From NCBI GenBank assembly GCA_016191435.1, contig JACPOQ010000032.1, positions 248,001 through 312,000 on the forward strand: a stretch of DNA of 64,000 bases, written 5' to 3'. The position numbers and the translations under genes are program-made. Below, piece after piece: positions 1 through 8,600 of the stretch. The stretch is from Chloroflexota bacterium. GTDB taxonomy: Bacteria > Chloroflexota > Dehalococcoidia > Tepidiformales > Tepidiformaceae. The stretch's first letter is position 1, and every line of letters starts with the position of its first letter. The notes under the pieces were generated by a model that ran no database searches, was not told where the DNA came from, and saw only the letters and a program-made list of their open reading frames with translations.

Positions 1-90
1 GTTATCGAAGGTGGAGGCGCGCGCGACTACGCGGCGGATATCCTTGCCCGATGCGGGGTTTGCGATGATGCCCACCGGCCCCGCTGGCAT
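1..90 (-). CDS. acoX: AcoX-like / ATP-NAD kinase family protein (N-terminal fragment, cut by window edge)
   Basis: Only the first 30 codons lie in the window, and the ORF track misses this gene. An ATG 8 nt after the acoB stop opens a frame that stays open to base 1 and contains VGIIANPASGKDIRR, the conserved N-terminus of the AcoX / ATP-NAD kinase-like family. AcoX genes usually accompany acetoin dehydrogenase acoAB genes; their exact role is unclear, though the fold resembles NAD kinases. Third gene of the acoA-acoB-acoX operon, co-directional and tightly spaced. The family call rests on a short but characteristic stretch. Confidence 0.75.
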   Translation of the reverse strand, partial: MPAGPVGIIANPASGKDIRRVVARASTFDN

Positions 91-98
91 GGCGGCGC

Positions 99-1100
99 TC
101 AGCCCGCCTTGCCAACGATCCGCTGCACTTCGGCGGTGATCTTCGCGGCGTCCGGCACATAGAGCTTCTCCAGCGCGGGGCTGAACGGCACGGGCGAGAA
201 GGGCGCGCCCACACGCCCGATGGGGGCGTCGAGGTAGTCGAACGCCTCCTCCTGGAGCTGCGCTGCGATCTCGGCGCCAAGGCCGCCGAAGCGCACTGCT
301 TCGTGAACCACCAGCGCGCGGTGGGTCTTCTTCACCGAATTCACGACCGTTTCTGTATCGAACGGCTGAAGCGTCCGGGGGTCGATGACCTCGACATCGA
401 GGCCGCCGGAGGCGAGGGTATCAGCTGCCTCCATTGCTTCGGGAAGCATGCGGCCGGTGGCCACGATGGTGAAGTTCGTGCCGGCGCGGGCGATCCGGGC
501 CTGGCCTAGCGGCACTTCGTACATTTCCTCGGGGACTTCGCCCATGACGCCGAGCATGCGCTTGTTGAAGATGACGAAGACGGGGTTGTCGTCGTGGACG
601 GCGGCGATGAGCAGTCCCTTCGCGTCGTAGGCGGTGGCGGGCATGACGACCTTGAGGCCGGGCACGTGGCAGAGCCACGACTCGAGGCTCTGGGAGTGCT
701 GCGCGGCGAGGTTGATGCCGGCGCCGGCCATGGTGCAGACGGTCACCGGGAGTTTGGCCTTACCGCCGAACATGTACCGCATCTTCGCCATCTGGTTGAC
801 GATTTCGTCCATGCATTCGCCGATGAAGTCCATGAACATGATGTCGATGATGGGGCGAAGACCGCAGGCGGCGGAGCCGACGCCGAGGCCGACGATGCCC
901 TCTTCGGAGATTGGTGTATCGAACACGCGCTTCGGGCCGAACTCCTTGAGCAGCCCGCGCGTGTAGCCGAAAACGCTGCCGTAGCCGGCGACGTCCTCGC
1001 CCGCGAGGAAGACGTCTGGGTCCTCCCGCAGCAACTGGCGGAGCGCTTCGGTGCAGGCGGCGATGTAGGGGATCGTTCGGGTGCCGGTTGCGGTGGACAT
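99..1100 (-). CDS. acoB: Thiamine-dependent 2-oxoacid/acetoin dehydrogenase E1 component, beta subunit
   Basis: 333 aa, normal length for E1-beta of the pyruvate/acetoin dehydrogenase family. The first half is the pyrimidine-binding domain (LAGEDVAGYGSVFGYTRGL, then RVFDTPISEEGIVGLGVG); the second half is the transketolase C-terminal domain (TIVATGRMLPEA, DPRTLQPFDTE). It pairs with the alpha subunit encoded 11 nt upstream to decarboxylate a 2-oxo substrate with ThDP and pass the acyl group to a lipoyl E2. ATG preceded by GGAGGAAGC. The neighbouring acoX favours acetoin over pyruvate, but substrate cannot be read from sequence; the E2/E3 genes are not in the window. Confidence 0.88.
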   Translation of the reverse strand: MSTATGTRTIPYIAACTEALRQLLREDPDVFLAGEDVAGYGSVFGYTRGLLKEFGPKRVFDTPISEEGIVGLGVGSAACGLRPIIDIMFMDFIGECMDEIVNQMAKMRYMFGGKAKLPVTVCTMAGAGINLAAQHSQSLESWLCHVPGLKVVMPATAYDAKGLLIAAVHDDNPVFVIFNKRMLGVMGEVPEEMYEVPLGQARIARAGTNFTIVATGRMLPEAMEAADTLASGGLDVEVIDPRTLQPFDTETVVNSVKKTHRALVVHEAVRFGGLGAEIAAQLQEEAFDYLDAPIGRVGAPFSPVPFSPALEKLYVPDAAKITAEVQRIVGKAG

Positions 1101-1111
1101 GCTTCCTCCGG

Positions 1112-2086
1112 TCAGGCCTTCACGTAGTAGACGTCGCGGAGGAGCTCGTCCGGTTCGGGGAAGGGACTCTCTTCCGCGAACTTGATCGCGTCCAGCGCCT
1201 CGGCGCGCGTACGCTCGTGGACTGCGGCGAGCTCAGCGGTGGTGGCGACGCCGGCCTCGGTCAGGCGCTGTTCGAGCAGCTGGATTGGATCGCGCTTGCG
1301 CCATTCGAGCACCTCGTCGTCGGTGCGGTAAGACACGCCCATGCCGCGGATGCCGACATGGTCGTAGAAGCGGTACGTCTTGCACTCCAGCAGCGTGGGG
1401 CCTTCGCCGCGGCGGGCGCGGGCGATGGCTTCACCGGCCGCTTCGTAGACCGCGATGGCGTCCATGCCATCGACGACGGCGCCCGGCATGCCGTAGCCGA
1501 TGGCGCGGTCGGCGACGTCCTTGACCGCCTGGTGCCTGGCCTGGGGCGTGAACTCGCCGTAGCCGTTGTTCTCGCAGAGGAGGATGAGCGGCAACTTCCA
1601 GGTGGCAGCCATGTTGGCGGCTTCGTGGAAGGCGCCTTCGTTGCTGGCGCCGTCGCCGAAGAAGGCCACAGCGACGCTGCCGTTCTCCTTGTACTTGTCG
1701 GCGAAGGCGGCGCCCATCGCGATGGGCGGGCCTGCGGAGACGATTCCGTTCGCGCCGAGCATGCCGAGGTCCATGTCGGAGATGTGCATGCTGCCGCCCT
1801 TGCCGTTGCAATAACCAGTGGCGCGGCCGAAGAGCTCGGCGTACATCTTCTTGAAGTCGCCGCCCTTGGCGACAAGGTGGCCGTGGCCGCGGTGGGTGCT
1901 GGTTATCTGGTCCTCGTCGGTGAGGTTGCACATCACGCCGGAGGCGACGGCTTCTTCGCCGACGTAGAGGTGGAGGGCGCCGGGGATGCGGGCGCTCTCC
2001 ATGAGCTTGCCGGCTTCTTCTTCGAAGACGCGGATCCGCACCATGCGCTCGTGGAGGTCGAGGAGCTTCGCTTTGGGGATGTCCAT
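1112..2086 (-). CDS. acoA: Thiamine-dependent 2-oxoacid/acetoin dehydrogenase E1 component, alpha subunit
   Basis: 324 aa. The ThDP-binding motif runs from GDGASNEGAFHEAANM to CENN, the GDG...NN signature of E1-alpha; STHRGHGHLVAKG and YCNGKGGSMHISD are also typical. It forms the alpha2beta2 E1 with AcoB and performs ThDP-dependent decarboxylation. First gene of the operon; the ATG follows GGAAGAAGGGA. The upstream region carries a possible promoter (minus-strand TTGTGC, 17 bp, TACATT) overlapped by inverted repeats, so transcription is probably repressor-controlled. The acetoin versus branched-chain or pyruvate substrate remains open. Confidence 0.88.
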   Translation of the reverse strand: MDIPKAKLLDLHERMVRIRVFEEEAGKLMESARIPGALHLYVGEEAVASGVMCNLTDEDQITSTHRGHGHLVAKGGDFKKMYAELFGRATGYCNGKGGSMHISDMDLGMLGANGIVSAGPPIAMGAAFADKYKENGSVAVAFFGDGASNEGAFHEAANMAATWKLPLILLCENNGYGEFTPQARHQAVKDVADRAIGYGMPGAVVDGMDAIAVYEAAGEAIARARRGEGPTLLECKTYRFYDHVGIRGMGVSYRTDDEVLEWRKRDPIQLLEQRLTEAGVATTAELAAVHERTRAEALDAIKFAEESPFPEPDELLRDVYYVKA

Positions 2087-2111
2087 GGACGGCGTCCCTT
2101 CTTCCTCGACA

Positions 2112-2133
2112 AAACTGGCTGACCCGCCAGTTT
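2112..2133. promoter_or_regulatory. Palindromic operator candidate upstream of acoA
   Basis: Perfect inverted repeat AAACTGGC-(6 nt)-GCCAGTTT, 26 bp before the acoA ATG and just downstream of the predicted acoA promoter. Size and symmetry fit a TetR- or GntR-type site; the cognate regulator is not identifiable in the window. Confidence 0.55.
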
Positions 2134-2151
2134 AGTCCCGGCTGCTGCGCG

Positions 2152-2195
2152 AATGTACACCGTGGAGCGGCGCCGCACAAAGCGGCCGGTGTACA
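2152..2195 (-). promoter_or_regulatory. Predicted acoA promoter overlapped by a 9-bp inverted repeat
   Basis: On the minus strand TTGTGC (2180-2175), 17 bp, then TACATT (2157-2152) gives a plausible sigma-70 promoter reading into acoA. Arms TGTACACCG (2154-2162) and CGGTGTACA (2187-2195) form a perfect inverted repeat that brackets it, with one arm covering the -10. This is a typical arrangement for repression. Confidence 0.45.
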
Positions 2196-2250
2196 AGGAC
2201 GGGGCCAGCCGCGCGTCCAGAAGGCGCGGCGCCTGGGACGGGCGCAGAGG

Positions 2251-2267
2251 GCAACGGCTACCGTTGC
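2251..2267. promoter_or_regulatory. Palindrome GCAACGG-CTA-CCGTTGC between acoA and the thiolase gene
   Basis: Perfect 7-bp arms around 3 nt, about 145 bp before the thiolase start. It could be a regulator site or a short hairpin; there is no further evidence. Confidence 0.35.
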
Positions 2268-2413
2268 GCTCGCTCGCTGATCCACGTCTGCCGGCTGGCG
2301 GGGCGTGATCGATGGTGCCCGGAGCTGTCGATGTGACCGCAGTGGCCGCGGAGGGCCACCGTTACCGGGGTGCGGCTACAATGGGCGCACCACACTGCAG
2401 GATCACGCAGCTC

Positions 2414-3625
2414 ATGGCTCAAGACACATACATCCTCGGCGGCTACCAGACCGACTTCTCCCGCAACTGGCTGAAGGAAGGCAAGCAGCTCTGGGACATC
2501 TTCGCTGAGGTCGTGAACGGCGCGCTCGAAGCGACTGGCATCGCCGCCGAAGACGTCCAGGTGGGGCACGTCGGGAACTTCGCCGGCGAGCTCTACGCGA
2601 TGCAAGGACACCTCGGCGCATTCCTCGTGGGCACGAACCCGGCGTTCGCCGGCCTACCCACCGCCCGCCACGAAGCGGCGTGCGCCTCGGGCTCGGTGGC
2701 GGTGCTGGCGGCTACCGCAGAGCTCGAGGCGGGCCGATACGACCTCGCGCTCGTGCTCGGCATCGAACAGATGAAGACGGTCGATTCCGCGCGCGGCGGC
2801 GACTTCCTGGGTACGGCCGGCTGGTATGAACGCGAAGCGAAGGGCATCACCTACCCCTTCCCGAAGCTGTTCGGGCGGCTCGGCGACGAATACGACCGGC
2901 GCTTCGGGCTGAAGGACGAGCATCTCTCGCGGATTTCGGCGATCAACTTCGCCAACGCGCGCAAGAACCCGCTCGCACAGACACGCGCCTGGCAGAACGA
3001 CGAAGCGAAATTCGCAACGCAGATCGCGGGGCGGATCAAGGTGTCGGACTGCTCGCAGGTGACGGACGGCGCCGTGTGCGTGCTGCTCGCCTCGACACGC
3101 TACGCCGAGAAGTACGCGAAGGGGCGCGGGGTTGCGCTGGACCGCATCCCCCGGATCCTTGGGTGGGGCCACCGCACGGCCACGCTGGGCTTCGACGACA
3201 AGATCCGGGAGAGCGAAGGCGACCCGTACGTGCTGCCGCACACGCGCCAGGCGATCCTCGACGCGTTCGCGCGCGCGGGCATCGCAGACGTCTGGGGGGT
3301 GGACGCTATCGAGACGCACGACTGCTTCACGACCTCGGAGTACATGGCCATCGACCACTTCGGTCTGACGCCCCCGGGCCAGTCGTGGCAGGCGATCGAG
3401 GAGGGCGTGATCGAGCTCGATGGGACGCTGCCGATCAACCCCAGCGGCGGGCTCATCGGCGCCGGGCACCCGGTGGGAGGGACCGGCGTACGGCAGCTGC
3501 TCGATGCGTACCGGCAGGTCACGGAGACGGCCGGCGAGTACCAGGTGGTGGGCGCGACGAAAGTGGCGACGCTGAACATCGGCGGCAGCGGGACGACGTC
3601 GTGCTCGTTCGTGGTGGGAAATTAA
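2414..3625 (+). CDS. Thiolase family protein (SCP2-type acetyl-CoA acyltransferase)
   Basis: 403 aa from ATG 2414 (MAQDTYILGGYQTDF); the ORF track starts 34 codons too early. Thiolase hallmarks: nucleophilic Cys in HEAACASGSVAV (about residue 91), His in ETHDCFTTSEYMA, and the C-terminal GGLIGAGHPVGGTG loop. It should cleave 3-ketoacyl-CoA with CoA, or condense acyl-CoAs, in the cytoplasm. The gene stands alone, without the DUF35 OB-fold partner often found beside SCPx-type thiolases. It is divergent from the aco operon and shares its regulatory region, so the two may be co-regulated. Confidence 0.88.
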   Translation: MAQDTYILGGYQTDFSRNWLKEGKQLWDIFAEVVNGALEATGIAAEDVQVGHVGNFAGELYAMQGHLGAFLVGTNPAFAGLPTARHEAACASGSVAVLAATAELEAGRYDLALVLGIEQMKTVDSARGGDFLGTAGWYEREAKGITYPFPKLFGRLGDEYDRRFGLKDEHLSRISAINFANARKNPLAQTRAWQNDEAKFATQIAGRIKVSDCSQVTDGAVCVLLASTRYAEKYAKGRGVALDRIPRILGWGHRTATLGFDDKIRESEGDPYVLPHTRQAILDAFARAGIADVWGVDAIETHDCFTTSEYMAIDHFGLTPPGQSWQAIEEGVIELDGTLPINPSGGLIGAGHPVGGTGVRQLLDAYRQVTETAGEYQVVGATKVATLNIGGSGTTSCSFVVGN

Positions 3626-3746
3626 CCGCAGGCGGAACCGGGCAGGGCGAAGATTCGTCTCTTGATCGACACCATCTCAAGTAGCCGGGGGTCGATCGAT
3701 GTCGAAGCCGTCACCATTCAGGCAAGCACCCGGCCGAGGGTGCTGA

Positions 3747-4430
3747 ATGCGCGTGAGCAGGTGGTTCGCGCTTACGGCGTTGGCGGCGGTCTTGGCGGCA
3801 GGCTGCGGGAAGGCCGATACGGCGCGAACGCCATCGCCGCCCGCTTCCGCCTCATCCGCGGTCGCCGCCGTCAGCCCGCGGCCGGCTGTTGGGACGCCCG
3901 GGGCCTCCGTTCCAGCCTCGCCCCGCGATTCCGCCAGCCCGGCGCCGACTCGCGATACCTACATTAATGTTGGCGACGGCTGGCAGGGCCGCGAGATCTA
4001 CCTGATTTGCGTCGAGGATCGCAGCGGCGAGTTCGGCGACGCGGGCCTCCGAACGCTGCTCGGACCGGCGTTGAAGGCACGCGCGCAAGCGGTCAGCGCG
4101 GACCGGCCCGTGGACGTCCGCGCTGGCTGTCCCTACGATTACCCGGATGCGGCAATGCTCAGCACGCCCGGTTTGGCCGATTCGGTCATCAGCCGGAGCG
4201 ACCCAAACCGGTTCTTCTATCAGGTCTACGTCGATTCGAGGGCGCGGCAAGGCGACTCCACCGCACTCGAATACTGGTTCAGAGGGACGAGGGGCGAGAG
4301 CGCTGTGCCCATTACCTACCGCCTCACCCTCTCTCCAGTAATGGTCCGTGACCAGGCTGCGCTCGTGGCATTTTTCGATGCGTGGGTCAACGAGGATCCG
4401 ACCATTCCCTTTTCCGCGCGGCCGAAGTAA
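3747..4430 (+). CDS. Putative lipoprotein of unknown function
   Basis: 227 aa. The N-terminus is a lipoprotein signal: MRVSRW, a hydrophobic core, then lipobox LAAGC with the lipidated Cys near residue 20. A low-complexity Pro/Ala/Ser tether of about 45 residues follows, then a globular domain (DTYINVGDGWQGREIYLICV...) that I do not recognise. Probably anchored on the outer face of the membrane. A hairpin GCACCC-(6)-GGGTGC lies directly before the ATG and holds the GAGGG ribosome site. No obvious partner among the neighbours. Confidence 0.7.
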   Translation: MRVSRWFALTALAAVLAAGCGKADTARTPSPPASASSAVAAVSPRPAVGTPGASVPASPRDSASPAPTRDTYINVGDGWQGREIYLICVEDRSGEFGDAGLRTLLGPALKARAQAVSADRPVDVRAGCPYDYPDAAMLSTPGLADSVISRSDPNRFFYQVYVDSRARQGDSTALEYWFRGTRGESAVPITYRLTLSPVMVRDQAALVAFFDAWVNEDPTIPFSARPK

Positions 4431-4455
4431 CGGCGGGAATGGCCGGCCGTCGCCC

Positions 4456-5397
4456 TCAGTCGGTGATGAGCTTCACCAGCTCGGCGGTGGCGGTGGCGGC
4501 CGCGACGACGCGCTGGCGCTCGTCATCGGTCAGCGGCAGTTCGAAGGTGCGCTGGATGCCGCCGGCGCCGAGCTGGCAGACGGTGCCCGAATACGTGCCC
4601 TGGATGCCGTATTCGCCCTGGTGGAGCGTGGAGCAAGGAATGAGCCGGCGTTGGTCCAGGAGGATGGATTCGACCATGGCGATGGTGGCAGCAGAGGGCG
4701 CGTAGTAGGCGCTGCTGACCTTCAGGAGCTCGCCGATTTCGGCGCCGCCGCGCATGGCGCGGGCCACCACTTCCTGCACGCGGGACGGTGGGAGCAGGTC
4801 AGTCAGGGGGACGCCGCCGACGCGCGTCTGGGAGACGACGGGGACCATCGTGGTGTCGGTATGGCCGCCGATGACGAAGCCGTGCACGTCGGCCGGCGAG
4901 ACGCCGAGCGCATCAGCGACGAAGTAGCGGTAGCGGGCGCTATCGAGGGCGCCGCCCTGGCCGATGACGCGCTCGCGCGGGAAGCCGCTCGCCTTGAGGG
5001 CGACATGACACATCGCGTCCATCGGGTTCGCGAAGATAACGATGACCGCGTTGGGCGAATGCTTCGCCGCCTCGCCGACCTTGGCGCGGACGATGGCGGC
5101 GTTGCCGTTGAGGAGCTCTTCGCGGGACATGCCTGGCTTGCGCGGCGCGCCGGCGGTGCAGATGACGACATCGGAGCCGGCGGTTTCGTCCCAGCCATCG
5201 GTGGCGCTGATGCGGGAGCTGAAGCCTTCCCACGCGGCCGCCTGCGATTCATCGAGGGCCTTGCCGAAATGCATGGTGCCAGCGAACTGTGGGTCGTCCT
5301 GCAGGACCACGTCGCAGATGTCGCGCTCGATGAGGCGCTGAGCCATGGCGCCGCCGGTGGCGCCGGCGCCGATGATCGTGACCTTCTTCCGTGCCAT
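4456..5397 (-). CDS. mdh: Malate dehydrogenase (LDH/MDH family)
   Basis: 313 aa from ATG 5397 (MARKKVTIIGAGATGG); the ORF extends upstream without family similarity. Rossmann motif GAGATGG at residues 9-15; active-site loop APRKPGMSREELL with the substrate-binding arginines; FANPMDAM; and IGGHTDTTMVPV, which carries the catalytic His. The Arg in the mobile loop (APRKPGMSR) fits malate/oxaloacetate rather than lactate. NAD-dependent TCA-cycle enzyme. It is last in a minus-strand run below two CoA-transferases, 76 bp after the nearest one, so it may have its own promoter. Confidence 0.88.
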   Translation of the reverse strand: MARKKVTIIGAGATGGAMAQRLIERDICDVVLQDDPQFAGTMHFGKALDESQAAAWEGFSSRISATDGWDETAGSDVVICTAGAPRKPGMSREELLNGNAAIVRAKVGEAAKHSPNAVIVIFANPMDAMCHVALKASGFPRERVIGQGGALDSARYRYFVADALGVSPADVHGFVIGGHTDTTMVPVVSQTRVGGVPLTDLLPPSRVQEVVARAMRGGAEIGELLKVSSAYYAPSAATIAMVESILLDQRRLIPCSTLHQGEYGIQGTYSGTVCQLGAGGIQRTFELPLTDDERQRVVAAATATAELVKLITD

Positions 5398-5473
5398 TCG
5401 GTCTCCCCTGGTGGTGGTTGGATGTGGGTAGAAGGTAGCACGGCGCCGTCGTCTGAGCCTGCCCGGAGATGGG

Positions 5474-6640
5474 TTAGAGCGAGGCAAGGACTTCGCCGGT
5501 GTGCTGCCCGAGGAGGGGCGCCGGGCCCAGCGACCACCAGCCCGGCGGGGTGCGGAAGGCTGGGCCCGGCCGCATGTACGTGCCGAGGACCGGGTGCTCC
5601 GACGTTTCGAAGAAGCCCGCGGCGGCGAGGTGCGGGTCGGCGGCGATATCGGCGACGGTGTTGACGGGCGTCAGGGGGATGCCGCGGCGCTGGGCTTCGT
5701 GGAAGAGGTGCAGCTTCCGGAACTTGACCGTGAGCGCCTCGGTGGCGGCGTCCACGATGTCGGCGGCCTGGAAGCGGAAAGCGAGGTCTTCGAACGCGGG
5801 CTCGAGGATGGCCTCGTCGCCCGTTGTCTCGTGGATCCAGGCGGCGAGCAGGCGCCAATGCGCGGGCTGGACGATAAGCAGGCTAACGTGGCCATCGGCG
5901 GCGGGATAGAGCCCGAAGGGACGCGTCGCGTTGCGGCGATTGCCGCTCCGGCGGCGGTGGATGCCATCATCGAGCGAGAGCGGGACGCCGGACTCGGGGT
6001 TGATGGCGAGACAGCACTCCTGCATCGAGACATCGATGAGCTGGCCGCGCCCGCTCACGCGCCGGGCCCGCAGGGCGAGCAGCAGCCCGGCGGCAGCGTT
6101 TAGCGAGGCCACGTGGCAGGCGAGCTGCACCGGCCCGCCGGGAGTAACAGGCGGCCGGTCCGGGAAGCCTGTCTGGTAGAGGACGCCCGATGACGCCCAG
6201 GCGATGAGGTTCGAGCCCTTCCAGTCACGGCGCGGGCCGCTCTGGCCGAACGGCGTCACGGCGGCCCAGAGGAGAGCGGGGTTCGCCAACGAGGTGGCGG
6301 CGTAACCGAGGTCCATGGCGTCGAGCGCGCCGGGCGGGTGGGATTCTATGACGGCATCGGCCGAGGCGAGCAGCCGGCGGAGCTGGTCGCGGCCGGCGGC
6401 GACGGCACAGTCGATGACGACGCTGCGCTTTCCCTGCCCGAAGGCGGCAAACCAGAGGCTCTCGCGCGCGCCGCCGTCGCGGCTAAACGGCGCCAGGTGG
6501 CGCAGGTCGTCGCCGGCGGGCGGTTCGACTTTGATGACGTCGGCGCCGAGGCCGGCGAGGAGCATCGCACCGTAGGCGCCGGGCAAGCCGGCGAGGTCGA
6601 TGACACGGAGGCCGCTGAGGGGGCGAGCGCCGGCGCTCAT
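5474..6640 (-). CDS. Family III CoA-transferase (CaiB/BaiF type)
   Basis: 388 aa. Start ATG 6640 overlaps the stop of the upstream CoA-transferase (ATGA), indicating translational coupling. Starts with LSGLRVIDLAGLPGAYGAMLLAGLGADVIKVEPP, the family's N-terminal Rossmann segment; the catalytic Asp lies in GQLIDVSMQE; C-terminal LGTYMRPGPAFR and PLLGQHTGEVL are typical. It moves CoA between carboxylic acids through an enzyme-bound anhydride. Together with the neighbour it may form a heteromeric or sequentially acting pair. Substrate unknown. An HxlR regulator lies upstream of the pair. Confidence 0.85.
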   Translation of the reverse strand: MSAGARPLSGLRVIDLAGLPGAYGAMLLAGLGADVIKVEPPAGDDLRHLAPFSRDGGARESLWFAAFGQGKRSVVIDCAVAAGRDQLRRLLASADAVIESHPPGALDAMDLGYAATSLANPALLWAAVTPFGQSGPRRDWKGSNLIAWASSGVLYQTGFPDRPPVTPGGPVQLACHVASLNAAAGLLLALRARRVSGRGQLIDVSMQECCLAINPESGVPLSLDDGIHRRRSGNRRNATRPFGLYPAADGHVSLLIVQPAHWRLLAAWIHETTGDEAILEPAFEDLAFRFQAADIVDAATEALTVKFRKLHLFHEAQRRGIPLTPVNTVADIAADPHLAAAGFFETSEHPVLGTYMRPGPAFRTPPGWWSLGPAPLLGQHTGEVLASL

Positions 6641-7992
6641 TCGTTGGCCGTCCCGTCGCCGGAAAGCCCGGGGATGAGCACCGGCAGCATGGCATCGTAG
6701 GGCCGCGTGAGCGTGACGGCCGGCAGCGGAGGCTCGAAGGCAGCGCCGCCGGCGACCAGGGCGTCGATTTCGCCATCGGAATAGCCGCAGACGCTCCTGA
6801 GGATATGGCGCGTGTCCTGGCCGAACTGCGGGCCGGCGCGGCGCGGCGAACCAGGCGTGTCCGAAAGGTGCAGCGGGTTGCCGCTGAAGAGGTCGCGGCC
6901 GAAACGGGCGCTGGGGCGGACCTTGAAGTAGCCGCGGTCCCGGACCTGCGGGTCGGCGAGGACGCCATAGTTGTCGGATGCGGCGTGGGCGGGGACGCCG
7001 GCCGCCTGCAGCCAGGCCGCCAGTTCGTCCGCGCCGTATTGCGCGGTCCAGGCTCCGATGTGGCCGTCGAGCTCGTCCGCGTTGGTGGCACGGCCGGCGG
7101 CGTCCGCGAAGCGCGCATCGACCGCCCACGCCGGGCGGCCGGCGACCTCGCCGAGGGCGGCCCATTCGTCGTCGGTGGTACAGGAGATGGCGAGCCAGCG
7201 GTCGTCGCCGCGGCAGGGGTAGACGCCCTCGGGGGCGGCGCCGCTCGTGCGGTTGCCCGTCCGTGGCTGCACATGGCCGTTGAGGACGTTGTCGAGCAGG
7301 TACGGCGAGAGCAGAGCGATGGTCGCTTCGAACTGCGAGATGTCGATGTAGGCGCCATCGCCGGTGCGGTCGCGCTGCTCAAGCGCCGTGAGCACGGCAA
7401 TGACCGCGTGCAGCGAGCTGCAGTAGTCCGGCGGCGCGATGGCGGCGATGCCGGCCGGCTCCTGGTCGGCGTAGCCCGTCAGGCTATCAAGGCCCACGAG
7501 CGGCGCCTGGTTGGGGCCCCAGGCGAGAAACTCGTAGTACGGCGTCGCGGGGTTCGAGCCAAAGCCTGGCAGGGCCACGTAGACGATGTCCGGCCGGATG
7601 GCAGCGACGGATTCATAGTCGAGCCCGAGCGTCTTGACGGCCGGCGAGGAGTAGTTCGTGATGAGCACGTCGCAATCGCGGAGGAGGCGCCGGGCGGCGG
7701 CGAGACCGCCGGGGTGCTTGAGGTCCAGGCCGACGCTGAGCTTGCCGGCGCCCATCTCGGAGACGTACGGGCTGGTATCGAGCATGACCGGGCCGAGCTC
7801 GGGCCGCGCGCGCGCCCAGGACGAGGCGAACAGCCGCGCAACATCGGGGTTGTTCAGCGATTCGATGCGGAGGACTTCCGCGCCGAAGTTCGCGAAGTAC
7901 TTGCAGGCGTTCGGCGCGGCGATGGCGATGCCCAGTTCGAACACGCGTACGCCTTCGAGCGGCATGGGTCCCGGCATGTGGCCTCCGGCCAT
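6637..7992 (-). CDS. Family III CoA-transferase (CaiB/BaiF type)
   Basis: 451 aa from ATG 7992; ATG 7977 (MPGPMPLEGVRVFE) is an alternative. Contains LEGVRVFELGIAIAAPNACKYFANFGAEVLRIES, the N-terminal CoA-binding fold, and GDGAYIDISQFEATIALL with the catalytic Asp. Slightly longer than usual (about 400 aa) because of an insertion and a Pro-rich C-terminus. First of two translationally coupled CoA-transferases, 81 bp downstream of the HxlR regulator on the same strand, so it is likely in or next to that regulator's operon. Substrate not predictable. Confidence 0.85.
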   Translation of the reverse strand: MAGGHMPGPMPLEGVRVFELGIAIAAPNACKYFANFGAEVLRIESLNNPDVARLFASSWARARPELGPVMLDTSPYVSEMGAGKLSVGLDLKHPGGLAAARRLLRDCDVLITNYSSPAVKTLGLDYESVAAIRPDIVYVALPGFGSNPATPYYEFLAWGPNQAPLVGLDSLTGYADQEPAGIAAIAPPDYCSSLHAVIAVLTALEQRDRTGDGAYIDISQFEATIALLSPYLLDNVLNGHVQPRTGNRTSGAAPEGVYPCRGDDRWLAISCTTDDEWAALGEVAGRPAWAVDARFADAAGRATNADELDGHIGAWTAQYGADELAAWLQAAGVPAHAASDNYGVLADPQVRDRGYFKVRPSARFGRDLFSGNPLHLSDTPGSPRRAGPQFGQDTRHILRSVCGYSDGEIDALVAGGAAFEPPLPAVTLTRPYDAMLPVLIPGLSGDGTANE

Positions 7993-8073
7993 CGATATCG
8001 GCGGAATCCTACCCGTCCGGGTGCGCGGTGGGAATGGCGGCGGCGAACGAGCGCGGCGCCCGGCGCGGATTTT

Positions 8074-8544
8074 TCAGGATCCGGCGCCTTGCCCTGGCAT
8101 GCCAGGGCCGGGGACCGAGCGCGTCTGGCGGGCGGTCACGGGGGCATCGCAGTGGAGGCAGCGGAGCTCGGCTTCGACGGCGTGGCCGCAGGCCTCATGC
8201 TGCAACAGGACGGGCGGGCCGGCCGCGCCGGCGAGGTGGCGGTCGCCCCACTGCATCAGCGCCATGAGCACGGGAAAGAAGTCGACGCCCTTCTCCGTGA
8301 GGCGGTATTCGAAACGCTCGGGGTTGGTCTGGTAGAGGCGGCGCTCAAAGATGCCTTGCTCCACGAGCGTCTGGAGGCGGTCGGCGAGGACGTTGCGGGC
8401 AATGCCGAGCGAAAGGAAGGCGTCGAAGCGGCGGACGCCACGGAAGGCCTCGCGCAGGATGAGCATGGTCCAGCGCTCGCCGACGATATCAAGGGAGCGG
8501 GCGATGGAGCAGGTCATATCCGAAAAAGAAACGCCGCGAGACAT
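8074..8544 (-). CDS. HxlR family winged-helix transcriptional regulator
   Basis: 156 aa. The HxlR domain covers residues 10-105: CSIARSLDIVGERWTMLILREAFRGVRRFDAF, then the recognition helix/wing IARNVLADRLQTLVEQGIFERR and YRLTEKGVDFFPVL. The C-terminal tail adds a CLHC motif, possibly a small metal or redox site, then a disordered end. The Cys in the N-terminal helix (TCSIA) is the position used for redox sensing in some family members. Divergent from an LLM monooxygenase with a palindrome between them, so autoregulation and control of the monooxygenase are likely. The CoA-transferase pair follows downstream. Confidence 0.85.
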   Translation of the reverse strand: MSRGVSFSDMTCSIARSLDIVGERWTMLILREAFRGVRRFDAFLSLGIARNVLADRLQTLVEQGIFERRLYQTNPERFEYRLTEKGVDFFPVLMALMQWGDRHLAGAAGPPVLLQHEACGHAVEAELRCLHCDAPVTARQTRSVPGPGMPGQGAGS

Positions 8545-8600
8545 GTGGCTATGGGCTCACGCTGCAGAAGTGTATCCGTCCGCTTTACGATGCGCGGTCG

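Larger units (their letters stand above)
2087..2413. other. Divergent intergenic region acoA / thiolase (327 bp)
   Basis: The only gene-free stretch over 300 bp. It contains the two inverted repeats near acoA, the 2251-2267 palindrome, and TACAAT (2377-2382) as a possible -10 for the thiolase gene without a convincing -35. The thiolase ORF could be read upstream in frame to 2312, but that part is low in coding character and is not conserved thiolase sequence. Confidence 0.6.

Noticed and set aside
1088-2122. 344-aa plus-strand ORF over acoA
   Set aside because: Antisense shadow of a clear E1-alpha gene; no recognisable motifs and the usual GC-rich codon mirror.
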